A stretch of DNA of 64,000 nt from an uncultured Clostridia bacterium. GTDB taxonomy: Bacteria; Bacillota; Clostridia; Christensenellales; Borkfalkiaceae. The stretch lies in assembly GCA_947087265.1 (NCBI GenBank), contig CAMUBY010000002.1:1-64000 (forward strand). Reading direction: 5' to 3'. The notes beneath the pieces were generated by a model. That model was not told the DNA's origin, did not search any database, and saw nothing but the letters and a program-made list of their open reading frames with translations. The position numbers were made by a program, and so were the translations under genes. This document shows, piece after piece, positions 24,032 to 33,785 of this stretch; position 1 is the first letter of the stretch, and each line of letters starts with the position of its first letter.

Positions 24032-24949
24032 TTGAAACGGAAAGATTTACTCGGACTGTTAGACTGCACGGCGGAAGAAATCGACGAAATTCTTACCGTC
24101 GGACTGAACATGAAAAAACTGCTCCGCGCAGGCAAAAAAACGCTGACGGATTTGCAGGGGAAATCGGTGACGACGCTCTTTTACGAGAACAGCACGCGTA
24201 CCCGTTGCAGTTTTGAACTCGCGGCGAAATATCTGGGTGCGCACGTCGTGAATATCACGGCAGCCTCTTCTTCGGTGACGAAGGGGGAAACGCTCGTCGA
24301 TACGGGCAAGACATTAGATGCCATGAAGAACGACGTCATTATTATGCGCCACCCCATGGGCGGAGCTCCCAGACTTCTTGCCGAAACGGTAAAAGCGCAC
24401 GTCGTGAACGCGGGCGACGGCATGAACGAACACCCCACGCAGGCTTTGCTCGATATGCTTACCATGCGCGAAAACTTCAAAAGTCTGAAAGGTCTGAAAG
24501 TTGCGATACTCGGCGATATTCGCCACTCGCGCGTGGCGAAGAGCAACCTCTACGGTTTAACCAAACTCGGCGCAAGCGTGAGTATGTACGCGCCGCGCAC
24601 GCTCATGCCCGCAGGACTGGATAAAATGGGGGCGCGGGTCTGCCGTTCGCGCGAAGAAGCGCTTGACGGCGCGGACGTCGTCATGGGGCTTCGCATTCAA
24701 CTCGAACGCCAGCAGGGCGGAAACTTCCCCTCGCTCGGCGAATACGCGAAATACTACGGCGTAAACGAGGCGGTTATGAATTATGCAAAAAAGGGCGCGC
24801 TGATTATGCACCCGGGTCCCGTTAACCGCGGAGTGGAACTCACGAGCGGACTTATCGACGGAGCGGACAGCAGAATCGAGGAACAGGTACTTTCGGGCGT
24901 CGCCGTGAGAATGGCGGTGCTTTCGCTGCTCACAAAGGGGGAGAAATGA
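24032..24949 (+). CDS. pyrB: Aspartate carbamoyltransferase catalytic chain
   Basis: Makes carbamoyl-aspartate from carbamoyl phosphate and aspartate, the first committed step of UMP synthesis. Motifs: ENSTRTR for carbamoyl phosphate, MRHPMGG, NEHPTQALLD, and HPGPVNRG for aspartate binding. Start is the TTG at 24032, 8 nt behind AGGGAGGA, giving 305 residues beginning LKRKDLLGLLD as in relatives. No pyrI regulatory chain follows; pyrC starts on the pyrB stop (ATGA). Regulated through the upstream leader. Confidence 0.94.
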   Translation: MKRKDLLGLLDCTAEEIDEILTVGLNMKKLLRAGKKTLTDLQGKSVTTLFYENSTRTRCSFELAAKYLGAHVVNITAASSSVTKGETLVDTGKTLDAMKNDVIIMRHPMGGAPRLLAETVKAHVVNAGDGMNEHPTQALLDMLTMRENFKSLKGLKVAILGDIRHSRVAKSNLYGLTKLGASVSMYAPRTLMPAGLDKMGARVCRSREEALDGADVVMGLRIQLERQQGGNFPSLGEYAKYYGVNEAVMNYAKKGALIMHPGPVNRGVELTSGLIDGADSRIEEQVLSGVAVRMAVLSLLTKGEK

Positions 24950-26202
24950 TTTACAAAAACGCAGAAGCGCTCATCGGCGGCGAACTGAAAAAAGTCGATA
25001 TTTCGGTAGAAAACGGAATCATTCAACAGATTGCGCCCGAAATCAAGGGCGAAGGTTACGACTTGAAAGGGCTTACCGTGCTGCCCGGGCTCATCGATAT
25101 GCACGTGCATTTGCGCGAGCCCGGCTTTGAAAAAAAGGAAGATATCGAAAGCGGAAGCCGAGCGGCGGTCAAGGGCGGCTTTACGCAAGTTTGCTGTATG
25201 CCCAACACCAAACCCGCGATTGACAATAAAGTGACGGTCAGTTACATCAAAGCGCGGGCACGCGAAGTCGGGCTTTGCAAAGTTCAGCCTATCGGGGCAA
25301 TTACCGTCGGGCAGGAGGGCAAGGACCTCGCGCCTATCGGCGCTATGAAGGCGGCGGGCGCGGTTGCAATCTCCGAAGACGGAAAGAGCGTGCTTGAAAC
25401 CAAACTCATGGCGAACGCTATGCAGTACGCTTCGGACTTCAATCTCAGATGCCTGTGCCACTGTGAGGACAAGTCGCTTGTAGACGGCGGCGTGGTACAT
25501 GAAGGATATTATTCTACGTTGACGGGGCTCAAAGGCAGTATTCGCGCGGCGGAAGATATTATTATTGCGCGCGAAATCTGTCTTGCCGAGAGTCTGAACC
25601 TCCCTGTGCATATCTGCCATGTATCCACGTACAGCGGCGTGCAATTGATTCGGGAAGCTAAGGCGCGCGGCGTACAGGTGACGGCGGAAACCTGTCCGCA
25701 CTATCTGACGCTGACCGACGAAGTTATTAAAGATTTCGATACGAACACCAAAGTCAATCCGCCCATTCGGGAAGAGAAGGACAGACTCGCGCTTATCGAG
25801 GGGCTCAAAGACGGCACGATTGACTGTATCGTCACCGACCACGCGCCCCACCACGAGGACGATAAGCGCGTGGAATACAACCTTGCCGCATTCGGAATCA
25901 GCGGACTCGAAACGTCGTTCGCGCTCTCTTATACCGCACTTGTGAAATCAGGAGAACTCACGCTCGCAGAACTAGCGGAAAAGATGAGCACAAACCCTGC
26001 GGAAATTCTCGGCTTACAGGGCGGAAAACTCGAAGTCGGCGCGCCTGCCGATTTCGTCGCAGTCGATTTGAATGCACAGTGGAAAATTGACCCGAAGGAG
26101 TTTGTTTCCAAAGGGAAGAACACGCCGTTCGCAGGCAGAAAGGTTTACGGCAGAGTAAAATGCACCGTCGTTGACGGCGAAGTAAAATACGAGGAGAAAT
26201 AA
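24946..26202 (+). CDS. pyrC: Dihydroorotase
   Basis: Zinc amidohydrolase that cyclises carbamoyl-aspartate to dihydroorotate. Type I (long, 418 residues) form. DMHVHLREPG supplies the first metal histidines, FTQVCCMPNTKP is the substrate loop, HICHVSTY and VTDHAPH give later ligands and the catalytic Asp. Overlaps pyrB by 4 nt and lies 2 nt ahead of pyrF. Confidence 0.95.
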   Translation: MIYKNAEALIGGELKKVDISVENGIIQQIAPEIKGEGYDLKGLTVLPGLIDMHVHLREPGFEKKEDIESGSRAAVKGGFTQVCCMPNTKPAIDNKVTVSYIKARAREVGLCKVQPIGAITVGQEGKDLAPIGAMKAAGAVAISEDGKSVLETKLMANAMQYASDFNLRCLCHCEDKSLVDGGVVHEGYYSTLTGLKGSIRAAEDIIIAREICLAESLNLPVHICHVSTYSGVQLIREAKARGVQVTAETCPHYLTLTDEVIKDFDTNTKVNPPIREEKDRLALIEGLKDGTIDCIVTDHAPHHEDDKRVEYNLAAFGISGLETSFALSYTALVKSGELTLAELAEKMSTNPAEILGLQGGKLEVGAPADFVAVDLNAQWKIDPKEFVSKGKNTPFAGRKVYGRVKCTVVDGEVKYEEK

Positions 26203-26204
26203 AT

Positions 26205-27116
26205 ATGATTACCGACCGTTTGATTGAGAAAATTATTCAAACGCAGAACCCTACCTGCGTGGGCTTGGATACGGCGTTCGAGTATCTGCCCGAGGAAATG
26301 CGTGCGGGCATTACGGATTTTTCGGGCGCGGCAGAGGCGATTTTAGAATTTAACAAAAATATTATCGACAGCGTTTACGATATCGTGCCTGCCGTGAAAG
26401 TGCAGATTGCCTATTACGAACAGTACGGCGTACACGGCATGGAAACGTTTGCAAAGACCTGCGCGTATGCGAAAGAAAAGGGCTTGATTGTCATTACGGA
26501 CGCAAAGCGCAACGACATCGGCGCAACGGCTTCGCGCTACTCCCAAACCTTTTTGGGCGCGGCGGATGTGGGCGGCGCGAAAGAGACGGCATATCCTTCG
26601 GATATGCTCACGGTCAACGGCTATCTGGGTACGGACGGCATCGCGCCCTTCCTCGAAGACTGCAAGAAATACGGGAAAGGGATATTCGTGTTAGTGAAAA
26701 CGAGCAACCCTTCGTCGGGCGAATTGCAGAACTTAAAACTTGCCGACGGGCGCACCGTGTACGAGTGCATGGGCGACATGGTGGAGCTGTGGGGGCAGGA
26801 CAGCATCGGCAAATACGGTTATTCCGCAGTCGGCGCGGTGGTGGGCGCAACCCACCCCGAAGAGGCAAAGGTATTGCGCAAACGTCTTCCGCACACCTTC
26901 TTCCTTGTGCCCGGCTACGGCGCGCAGGGCGGCAATGCAGACATGGTTCGCGCTTGTTTCCATGAGGGCGGCTTGGGCGGAATCGTCAATAACTCGCGCG
27001 GCATACTGTGCGCTTATCAGAAACGCGGCGGCACCTATTACGAAGCGGCGCGCGCGGCTTGTATCGATATGCAGAAAGATTTGAGTTCAGTCTTGGGGGA
27101 GATATGCGCGAAGTAA
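26205..27116 (+). CDS. pyrF: Orotidine 5'-phosphate decarboxylase (long form)
   Basis: Converts OMP to UMP. The catalytic array is read as DAKRND (the family's Asp-x-Lys-x-x-Asp tetrad) followed by IGATASRYSQ, which marks the ~300-residue subfamily 2 enzymes rather than the ~235-residue type. The phosphate-binding end shows LVPGYGAQGG and NNSRGI. GAGGAGAAATAA precedes the ATG. Overlaps pyrK by 13 nt. Confidence 0.94.
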   Translation: MITDRLIEKIIQTQNPTCVGLDTAFEYLPEEMRAGITDFSGAAEAILEFNKNIIDSVYDIVPAVKVQIAYYEQYGVHGMETFAKTCAYAKEKGLIVITDAKRNDIGATASRYSQTFLGAADVGGAKETAYPSDMLTVNGYLGTDGIAPFLEDCKKYGKGIFVLVKTSNPSSGELQNLKLADGRTVYECMGDMVELWGQDSIGKYGYSAVGAVVGATHPEEAKVLRKRLPHTFFLVPGYGAQGGNADMVRACFHEGGLGGIVNNSRGILCAYQKRGGTYYEAARAACIDMQKDLSSVLGEICAK

Positions 27117-27856
27117 CCGCTACCATTTTGGAAAATAAAAAAATTGCGGACGAGGTGTATTCGCTTACGTTTGCAACGGAAGAAGAAATTCCCGTCAGGG
27201 CAGGACAGTTCTGTATGATTGGCGTGAGCGGTCACGCTCTGCGCCGCCCCATTGCGGTGTGCAAGGCGGAGAGCGAACGCATCACCGTGTGCTACCGCTT
27301 AAAAGGCGAGGGAACGAGAAAACTCGCTTCCGATTATAAGCCCGGGGAAAAACTATCCGTTCTGCTTCCGCTCGGCAACGGCTTTACGCTCAGCGACGGG
27401 CAGAAGAAAATCGCGCTCGTGGGCGGCGGCGTGGGCATTTTCCCGCTCATTTCTGCGATTCGCGAGTTTTCGCAGAATAAAGAACTTTACGCCTATATGG
27501 GGTTCCGCAACCGCGCGGCGGTTTGCATGGAGAGCGAGTTGCAGCGCACGAGTCGGTTTGTGGTGGCAACCGACGACGGCAGCGCAGGCTATCACGGTAC
27601 GGCGGTGCAGGCGTTTTTGGACGAGTTCGATACGGTGAAGCCCGACGCGGTACTTGCCTGCGGACCTACTCCCATGCTCCGCGCCCTGAAAGAGGCGACG
27701 AAAGATAAAAATATCCCCGTGTACGTTTCTCTGGAAGAGCGCATGGGGTGCGGTATCGGCGCGTGCCTTGTCTGCGTGTGCGGCAAGAAGGACGGTTCGC
27801 GCGCAAGGGTTTGCAAAGACGGTCCCGTATTCGAGGCGAGCGAGGTGGAATTGTAA
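27104..27856 (+). CDS. pyrK: Dihydroorotate dehydrogenase electron-transfer subunit
   Basis: FAD and 2Fe-2S subunit that links PyrDB to NAD+. An FAD-binding RRPIAVC motif, NAD-binding GGGVGIFPL and a C-terminal iron-sulphur cluster (CGIGACLVCVC plus a later VCKDGPVF Cys) are visible. Start at ATG 27104 behind GGGGGAG, because upstream in-frame sequence lies inside pyrF and does not resemble the family. 250 residues. Its stop overlaps pyrD as TAATG. Confidence 0.94.
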   Translation: MREVTATILENKKIADEVYSLTFATEEEIPVRAGQFCMIGVSGHALRRPIAVCKAESERITVCYRLKGEGTRKLASDYKPGEKLSVLLPLGNGFTLSDGQKKIALVGGGVGIFPLISAIREFSQNKELYAYMGFRNRAAVCMESELQRTSRFVVATDDGSAGYHGTAVQAFLDEFDTVKPDAVLACGPTPMLRALKEATKDKNIPVYVSLEERMGCGIGACLVCVCGKKDGSRARVCKDGPVFEASEVEL

Positions 27857-28764
27857 TGGCTGATTTGAGTGTAACGCTCTGCGGAAAACAACTGAAAAAT
27901 CCCGTTATCCCCGCTTCGGGTACTTTCGGGTTCGGCAGAGAGTTCGATGAAATTTACGATATCTCCGTACTCGGCGGCGTGTGTACGAAAGGACTTACGT
28001 TAGAGCGGCGAGTCGGAAATCCCGTGCCGCGCATTGCGGAGAGTAGGGGAGTTATTCTCAATGCGGTGGGGTTGCAAAACCCGGGCGTGGAGAAATTTAT
28101 CGCCGAAGATTTAGAGTGGCTGAAAAGTAAAACGACCGTGATTGCGAACGTCGCAGGCAGTACGCTTTCGGACTACGCAAAAATATGCGCGAAGTTGGAC
28201 GGGCTCGTCGATTTCGTGGAACTCAACATTTCCTGCCCGAACGTAAAGTGCGGAGGCATGGCGTTCGGCATCAAGCCCGAAAGTATCCGCGAAGTGAGTC
28301 GGGCGGCAAAGGAAAATTTACAGAAAACGCCACTCATCGTAAAACTTTCGCCTAACGTGGAGAGCATAGCCGCGAATGCGATTGCGGCGCAGGAAGGCGG
28401 CGCGGACTGCATTTCGCTTGTCAATACGTTCACGGGCATGGCGATTGACATCGAAAAAAGAAAACCGATTATCGCCAACAACACGGGCGGCGTGTCGGGC
28501 GCGGGCATTAAGCCCATTGCGGTTCGCATGGTGTACGAGGCGGCGCAGGCGGTACATATTCCCGTCATCGGCATGGGCGGCATTACCTGTGCGGAAGACG
28601 CGATTGAATTTTTAATGGCGGGCGCGGATGCGGTGCAGGTGGGCACGCAGAACTTTACGGATACGCTTGCCTGCCCGAAAATTATCGAGGGCTTGAATGC
28701 TTGGTGCGACAGCCACGGCGTACAAAAAATCAGCGAACTCGTTGGAACGCTGAAACTCAATTAA
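27856..28764 (+). CDS. pyrD: Dihydroorotate dehydrogenase, class 1B catalytic subunit
   Basis: FMN enzyme oxidising dihydroorotate to orotate; the class 1B form works with PyrK. The N-terminus shows NPVIPASGTFGFG. NISCPNVKCGG carries the active-site Cys that separates class 1 from the membrane class 2. The FMN phosphate loop is GMGGI followed by GADAVQVGT. 302 residues from ATG 27856. A frame extending upstream is ignored because it overlaps pyrK in another frame. Confidence 0.95.
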   Translation: MADLSVTLCGKQLKNPVIPASGTFGFGREFDEIYDISVLGGVCTKGLTLERRVGNPVPRIAESRGVILNAVGLQNPGVEKFIAEDLEWLKSKTTVIANVAGSTLSDYAKICAKLDGLVDFVELNISCPNVKCGGMAFGIKPESIREVSRAAKENLQKTPLIVKLSPNVESIAANAIAAQEGGADCISLVNTFTGMAIDIEKRKPIIANNTGGVSGAGIKPIAVRMVYEAAQAVHIPVIGMGGITCAEDAIEFLMAGADAVQVGTQNFTDTLACPKIIEGLNAWCDSHGVQKISELVGTLKLN

Positions 28765-28819
28765 ATAACGTTTTGCGCCTTTGTTTCGGCGCATTGCAAA
28801 AACAATAAGGAGAAATCGA

Positions 28820-29473
28820 ATGCTTACCTACAAACAACGCTTTATCAAATTCATGGTGGAAAACGAAGTGCTTTGCTTCGGCGATTTTACGCTGAAAAGC
28901 GGCAGAAAAGCGCCCTATTTTATTAACGCGGGCAAATACCGCACGGGTTCGCAGATTGCGGCGCTCGGCGAATATTACGCGGAGTGCTATCTCGAACATA
29001 AGGTCAACGCAAAAACGCTGATAGGTCCTGCCTACAAGGGCATTCCGCTTGCGGTAGCAACCGCCGCGGCGCTTGCGAACAACCACGGAATCGACGTCGG
29101 ATTCTGTTTCGACAGAAAGGAAGTCAAAGACCACGGCGAAGGCGGTATGTTTGTGGGACAGGCACTTCACGACGGTGATAAGGTTGCTATCATCGAGGAC
29201 GTTATGACGTCGGGCAAGGCGCTTCGGGAAATTCTGCCCAAAATCAAACAGGAAGCGGACGTAAAAGTGGAGGCGATGATTATTTCGGTCGACCGTCAGG
29301 AAAAGGGCACGGGCGAAAAGTCCGCGGTGCAGGAAGCGTTCGACGAGTTCGGCGTTAAGGTCTATTCCATTGTGACGATGGAAGATATTATTGCGGCAAT
29401 CGAAGAGGATATCATACCGGGCAAAGAATATTTGCAGGCGATGAAAGATTACCGCAAGCAGTACGGCGCATAA
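28820..29473 (+). CDS. pyrE: Orotate phosphoribosyltransferase
   Basis: Joins orotate to PRPP to give OMP. The PRPP loop is VAIIEDVMTSGKA; DFTLKSGRKAPYF is the orotate/N-terminal motif. Start at ATG 28820, behind AAGGAGA, giving 217 residues. The 55-nt gap from pyrD holds only a small GCGCC/GGCGC hairpin. The last gene of the pyr operon; a terminator follows. Confidence 0.95.
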   Translation: MLTYKQRFIKFMVENEVLCFGDFTLKSGRKAPYFINAGKYRTGSQIAALGEYYAECYLEHKVNAKTLIGPAYKGIPLAVATAAALANNHGIDVGFCFDRKEVKDHGEGGMFVGQALHDGDKVAIIEDVMTSGKALREILPKIKQEADVKVEAMIISVDRQEKGTGEKSAVQEAFDEFGVKVYSIVTMEDIIAAIEEDIIPGKEYLQAMKDYRKQYGA

Positions 29474-29497
29474 AATATTAAAATTTATTTTAAGCAA

Positions 29498-29524
29498 GAC
29501 GGACGGCGTTTGCCGTCCGTTTTA
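29498..29524 (+). terminator. Intrinsic terminator of the pyr operon
   Basis: ACGGACGGC / GCCGTCCGT, loop GTTT, then TTTT. Confidence 0.9.
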
Positions 29525-29559
29525 TCATATTCTTGTCCTTATTTTCATATCGTATCGGT

Positions 29560-32187
29560 ATGGAACAATATCAACTCGAAGTGCGTGAAGTATTTAAAAA
29601 CGTAAACAGCAACGAGGGTGGACTCACAAACGAGGTCGCCCAAAAGCGGCTTGCCGAAAACGGCAGAAACGCGCTCAAAGCAGAAAAGAAAAAGAGCAAA
29701 ATCCGCGTTTTCTTTTCGCAGTTCAAAGATTTAATGACGATTATTCTCGTCTGCGCCGCGTTTCTTTCCGCCGTGCTTGCCTTTGTCACCAAAGATAGCG
29801 CGGAACTTATCGATACCGCCATTCTGCTCTTTATTATTTTGCTCAATGCGTTCGTCGGTTTTTTACAGCAGTACCGCGCGGACGCGGCGATAGAAAACCT
29901 AAAAAAATTATCCGTATGCGAAGCCAAAGTCATACGGGACGGAAAGGTGATTAAAATCAATGCCGAAGAGCTCGTCGTTGGCGACGTCATCGAACTCGAA
30001 GAAGGAGACAGAATTCCTGCCGATTGCAGAATTATCCGCAGCGATAATTTCCGCTGCGACGAATCCGCGCTCACGGGCGAGAGCAAACCTGTAAAAAAGT
30101 ACGACTGTATCGTCAGGAAATCGGGGGTTGCCGAGCGCACGAACACGGCGTATATGTCTACGTTCTGCGTCAAGGGCAGTGCGCGCTGCGTGGTGGTTGC
30201 CTGCGGCATGGATACCGAAATGGGCAAGATTGCGGGGCTGTTGCACGAGGCAAAACCCGCGCCTTCGCCGCTCGATAAAATTATCGTAAAACTCGGAAAA
30301 ATCATTTCTGTTACAGTACTTTCTGTGGCGGGCATTCTTTTCCTCGGAGGTATTCTTGCCCACCGCGTGAGTTTTCTGCAAAACGTCATGAACGCAGTCG
30401 CGGTGGCAGTTGCGGCAATTCCCGAGGGCATGGGTGCCGTCGTTACCGTCATTCTTGCCATGGGCGTTCAGCGCATGGCAAAATCGCGCGCGGTTATGCG
30501 TAAACTCGGCGCGGTGGAAACGCTCGGTAGTTGCAGCGTCATCTGTTCGGATAAGACGGGTACGCTTACGCAGAACAAAATGACGGTGGAAGAAATTAAA
30601 ACGAATTTCTCTTCCACCGCGCAGGAAAACTACACGGGCACGCGCACGCAAACAACGCTCATGCAGTGCGTCCGTGCCTGCCACACGGTAAAGGGGAACG
30701 CAGGCAGTTACGTCGGCGACCCTACCGAGATTTCCCTGCTCGAATTTGCCGACCGCTGTGATTTCCGTTTTGCACCGAAAATCACGGGCGGCACGCCTTT
30801 CTCTTCCGAACGCAAGATGATGAGCGTTCTTGCCGCGGACGGCACGCTTTACGTCAAGGGCGGCGCGGACGTACTGCTTCAAAAATGTACGAAAATATTA
30901 ACGGAATCGGGCGAGCGCGAAATGACTTCCGCCGATAAAGAGCACATTCTCGGCGGCGTTTCGGATTGTTCCTCGCGCGCCATGCGCGTGCTCGGCTTTG
31001 CAGTGGGAAGAGGCGTCAAAGAGGAGAAACTCACGTTCGTGGGTATTGCCGCCATGCTCGACCCTCCGAAAGAGGGTGCGAAAGAGGCGGTGGCGGCGTG
31101 CCGCCGCGCAGGTGTGCGCACCGTGATGATAACGGGTGACAGCGCGGACACGGCGTTTGCGATTGCTTCCCGACTCGGTATTGCGCGGCACAGAAGCGAA
31201 GTCCTCACGGGCGAAGAACTCGACGAAATGGGGGAGGAATATTTCCGCCGCGCGAAAGAGTTTTCCGTGTATGCGCGCGTGTCTCCGAAGCATAAGTCGG
31301 AAATCGTAACCGCGCTTCAAAAGCAGGGCGAAGTCGTTGCGATGACGGGCGACGGCGTGAACGACGCGCCTGCGCTGCGGGCGGCGGACATCGGCGTTGC
31401 CATGGGTTCGGGAACGGACGTAACAAAAAACGCCGCCGAGGTGGTCATCTCGGACGACGATTTCTCTACCATGGTACACGCGGTGGAGGAGGGGCGCAAC
31501 GTATTCTTCAACGTAAAGAAAACCATATCCTTCTTCCTTTCCACCAACCTTGCCGAAGTATTTTCGGTGCTCATTGTTTCGCTCTTTTTGTGGCGGTTCA
31601 ATTTCCTCACTTCCACACAGCTCTTATGGATTAATCTCATTACCGATTCCCTGCCCGTGCTTGCGCTCGGCGTGGAACGCACGGAGGGCGTCATGAACCG
31701 ACCGCCCGTTTCAGAAAAAGAAATCTTCTCGAAGAGTTCGCTTATCCGTATGCTGTTTTTCGGGGTGGCGCAAACGGCTGTCATTGTAGGGCTGTTCCTC
31801 TACGGTATTCACGCCTGGGGGAATGTGGCGGCTTCCACCGTCGCATTCCTCACTATGTCGCTGCTCGAACTCTTCCACGCGTTCAATGTGCGCAACGAAG
31901 AGGGTAAAACCCGAATCAAAGATTTTGTTTCCAACAAGACGCTGCTCGTTACGGTCGCCGTCGGCGTTTTGGTAAACGTTCTCCTGGTAGTCGTGCCGCC
32001 GTTGCGGTATGCCTTAGGTCTTGCGGAACTCAGTGCCGTGCAGTGGATTGCGGTATTTGCCTCTTCCCTTGCAATCATTCCGATTGGAGAAATTTACAAG
32101 GCTTGCTACCTTTGCTCCAAGAGAAAAGGAGTTGCTCCGCTTAAAACGCGCGGAAAACGTAGCCGTCTTTCAGAAACCCGTCAATAA
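29560..32187 (+). CDS. Cation-transporting P-type ATPase, Ca2+ (PMR1/SERCA-like) type
   Basis: P2-type pump that drives Ca2+ (possibly Mn2+) out of the cell. Order of parts: N-terminal cation ATPase domain, actuator loop with TGES (LTGESKPVKK), M4 motif IPEGM, phosphorylation site DKTGTLTQ, nucleotide-binding domain, hinge MTGDGVNDAP, and a C-terminal helical domain. 875 residues from ATG 29560, which lacks a Shine-Dalgarno; an in-frame TTG at 29533 would add nine residues and is not favoured. The last 47 nt overlap the end of the opposite-strand deacetylase gene. Confidence 0.92.
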   Translation: MEQYQLEVREVFKNVNSNEGGLTNEVAQKRLAENGRNALKAEKKKSKIRVFFSQFKDLMTIILVCAAFLSAVLAFVTKDSAELIDTAILLFIILLNAFVGFLQQYRADAAIENLKKLSVCEAKVIRDGKVIKINAEELVVGDVIELEEGDRIPADCRIIRSDNFRCDESALTGESKPVKKYDCIVRKSGVAERTNTAYMSTFCVKGSARCVVVACGMDTEMGKIAGLLHEAKPAPSPLDKIIVKLGKIISVTVLSVAGILFLGGILAHRVSFLQNVMNAVAVAVAAIPEGMGAVVTVILAMGVQRMAKSRAVMRKLGAVETLGSCSVICSDKTGTLTQNKMTVEEIKTNFSSTAQENYTGTRTQTTLMQCVRACHTVKGNAGSYVGDPTEISLLEFADRCDFRFAPKITGGTPFSSERKMMSVLAADGTLYVKGGADVLLQKCTKILTESGEREMTSADKEHILGGVSDCSSRAMRVLGFAVGRGVKEEKLTFVGIAAMLDPPKEGAKEAVAACRRAGVRTVMITGDSADTAFAIASRLGIARHRSEVLTGEELDEMGEEYFRRAKEFSVYARVSPKHKSEIVTALQKQGEVVAMTGDGVNDAPALRAADIGVAMGSGTDVTKNAAEVVISDDDFSTMVHAVEEGRNVFFNVKKTISFFLSTNLAEVFSVLIVSLFLWRFNFLTSTQLLWINLITDSLPVLALGVERTEGVMNRPPVSEKEIFSKSSLIRMLFFGVAQTAVIVGLFLYGIHAWGNVAASTVAFLTMSLLELFHAFNVRNEEGKTRIKDFVSNKTLLVTVAVGVLVNVLLVVVPPLRYALGLAELSAVQWIAVFASSLAIIPIGEIYKACYLCSKRKGVAPLKTRGKRSRLSETRQ

Positions 32188-32836
32188 TGCGGGGCAGGGC
32201 TTCCGCGGTTGCCATGTGGTGGGCGGAGTCGTGGCATAAGAGGATGACGCTCTGTTTTCCCTTGGCGGTTTTGAGCGCCGTTTGCGTGAGTATCTCCGCG
32301 CTTGCACCCTGTTTTTCTTCGTCGCCGCACACGGCGTTCCAACCGACGACGCGGTAACCCTTTGCTTCCACAAGGGGCGTGAAATGTTTGCGGTGGCTCA
32401 AGCCGCCGCCCGGAAAACGGTACACGTGCGGCTTGACGCCCGTTACCGATTGAATTACATTCGAGCAAGCGTCTACGTCGCTTAAAAATGCTTTGTCGGA
32501 AGCATAAATTTCAGAATATTTGTGCGATTTGGAATGCACGCCCAAAGTATGTCCTTCTGCCGCAATGCGGCGGAGGACTTCTTTTCTGCCCGATACTCTG
32601 TCGCTTACGATAAAGAAGGTTGCCTTTACGTTCTTTTCTTTGAGAACGTCGAGAATACGGTTTGTAACCTTGGTGCTCGGGCCGTCGTCAAAGGTCAGAT
32701 AAACTTCTTTCTCGGTCGTCTTTTCCTCCGCAAAGGTGACGGCAGGCACGCCGAGCGAAAGCCGCGCGCCGAAGTGCGCGAGGAATACGAGCAGTACCAC
32801 AAAGAAAATCGCCAGAGGAATATACTTTTTCTGCAT
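32141..32836 (-). CDS. Polysaccharide deacetylase (NodB family), membrane-anchored
   Basis: Removes acetyl groups from peptidoglycan or a related glycan outside the cell. One N-terminal membrane anchor (residues 5-24). The NodB motifs are present: TFDDGPS with the catalytic Asp and metal Asp, HSKSH metal histidines, RFPGGG, and a C-terminal LLCHDSAH motif. Resembles the PdaA/PdaB sporulation group that makes muramic lactam in the cortex, which would fit the sleB/ypeB genes in this window (inference). ATG at 32836 is preferred over an upstream TTG; neither has a clear ribosome site. Confidence 0.9.
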   Translation of the reverse strand: MQKKYIPLAIFFVVLLVFLAHFGARLSLGVPAVTFAEEKTTEKEVYLTFDDGPSTKVTNRILDVLKEKNVKATFFIVSDRVSGRKEVLRRIAAEGHTLGVHSKSHKYSEIYASDKAFLSDVDACSNVIQSVTGVKPHVYRFPGGGLSHRKHFTPLVEAKGYRVVGWNAVCGDEEKQGASAEILTQTALKTAKGKQSVILLCHDSAHHMATAEALPRIIDGFLKDGYVFRAF

Positions 32837-32971
32837 ACTTTGAGTTTGTGTCAATTCCGCAAATTTATTACCGAAAACCGCTTGATTCGCACCTTAAATT
32901 CAAAACCCGCATAAGATGAAGCGACTGTACCTTAACATACTGTTTGCGAAACTTTTACGGGGGTCTTACAA

Positions 32972-33742
32972 ATGCAATGGTTTTTGTCGTTGGGAACGGT
33001 GTGGCAGGCGCTACTTGCTTCCCTTTTGATGTATGCAATGACTGCGCTCGGCGCGTCTTTCGTCTTTTTTTCCAAAAAAATCAACAAGCACGTAATTACT
33101 GCGCTCACGGGCGGTGCGGCGGGTATTATGATTGCGGCGAGTTTCTTTTCTCTGTTGCTACCCGCCATCGAATACGAAAGCGTAACGCCTGCCTATGTGA
33201 CGGCAACGGTGGGGTTTTTGCTCGGCGGCGGGTTCGTTATCTTATGCGACGTACTGCTGTCGCGCAAACAGTTCAAACCGCAGGGTCTTGGCGATAAGAA
33301 AAACGCGCTCTTGTTTTTCGCGGTAACGATACATAATATTCCCGAAGGCATGGCGGTGGGGGTTGCGTTTGCGGCTGCCGGCGCGGAGGGGGCGGTTCTC
33401 TCCGCTTTGCTCCTTGCCGTGGGAATCGCCGTTCAGAATTTTCCCGAAGGAATGTGCGTTGCCTTTCCCTTGCGCGCAAAGGGCATGAGTCCCTTAAAAA
33501 GTTTTCTCTTTTCGCAAGGGTCGGGGTTTATCGAAATTCCGTCCTGCATCATCGGTGCGGTGGCGGCGACTTTCGTTTCGGGACTCCTGCCCTGGGCGCT
33601 CACATTTTCCGCAGGCGCCATGATTGCTGTTGTCTGCTCGGAACTCATTCCCGAATGCTTTTCGGGCAATAAGACGGTGGCAACGCTCGGCATAATTGTG
33701 GGGTTCTGCTTAATGACCGTTCTCGATTTGGCGCTCGGTTAA
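32972..33742 (+). CDS. ZIP-family metal transporter
   Basis: Eight-helix transporter for divalent metals (zinc, iron or manganese). The metal site is seen in two helices as HNIPEGMAVG and QNFPEGMCVAF, plus ELIPE near the end. Length of 256 matches ZupT-like proteins. A GGGGG run lies upstream of the ATG. ZIP members usually import, but the GufA-like bacterial subgroup is less certain. It is separated from the SDR gene by 43 nt. Confidence 0.9.
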   Translation: MQWFLSLGTVWQALLASLLMYAMTALGASFVFFSKKINKHVITALTGGAAGIMIAASFFSLLLPAIEYESVTPAYVTATVGFLLGGGFVILCDVLLSRKQFKPQGLGDKKNALLFFAVTIHNIPEGMAVGVAFAAAGAEGAVLSALLLAVGIAVQNFPEGMCVAFPLRAKGMSPLKSFLFSQGSGFIEIPSCIIGAVAATFVSGLLPWALTFSAGAMIAVVCSELIPECFSGNKTVATLGIIVGFCLMTVLDLALG

Positions 33743-33785
33743 TCCCGTTAGTATAAAAATTCCGTAAACGTTCATAATTCAAAGT

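Noticed and set aside
24781..25854. 357-codon open frame on the - strand opposite pyrC
   Set aside because: It is fully antisense to a clear dihydroorotase, has no family motif or ribosome site, and reflects codon bias of the true gene.
29908..30882. 324-codon open frame on the - strand opposite the P-type ATPase
   Set aside because: Shadow frame with no start signal and an implausible composition.
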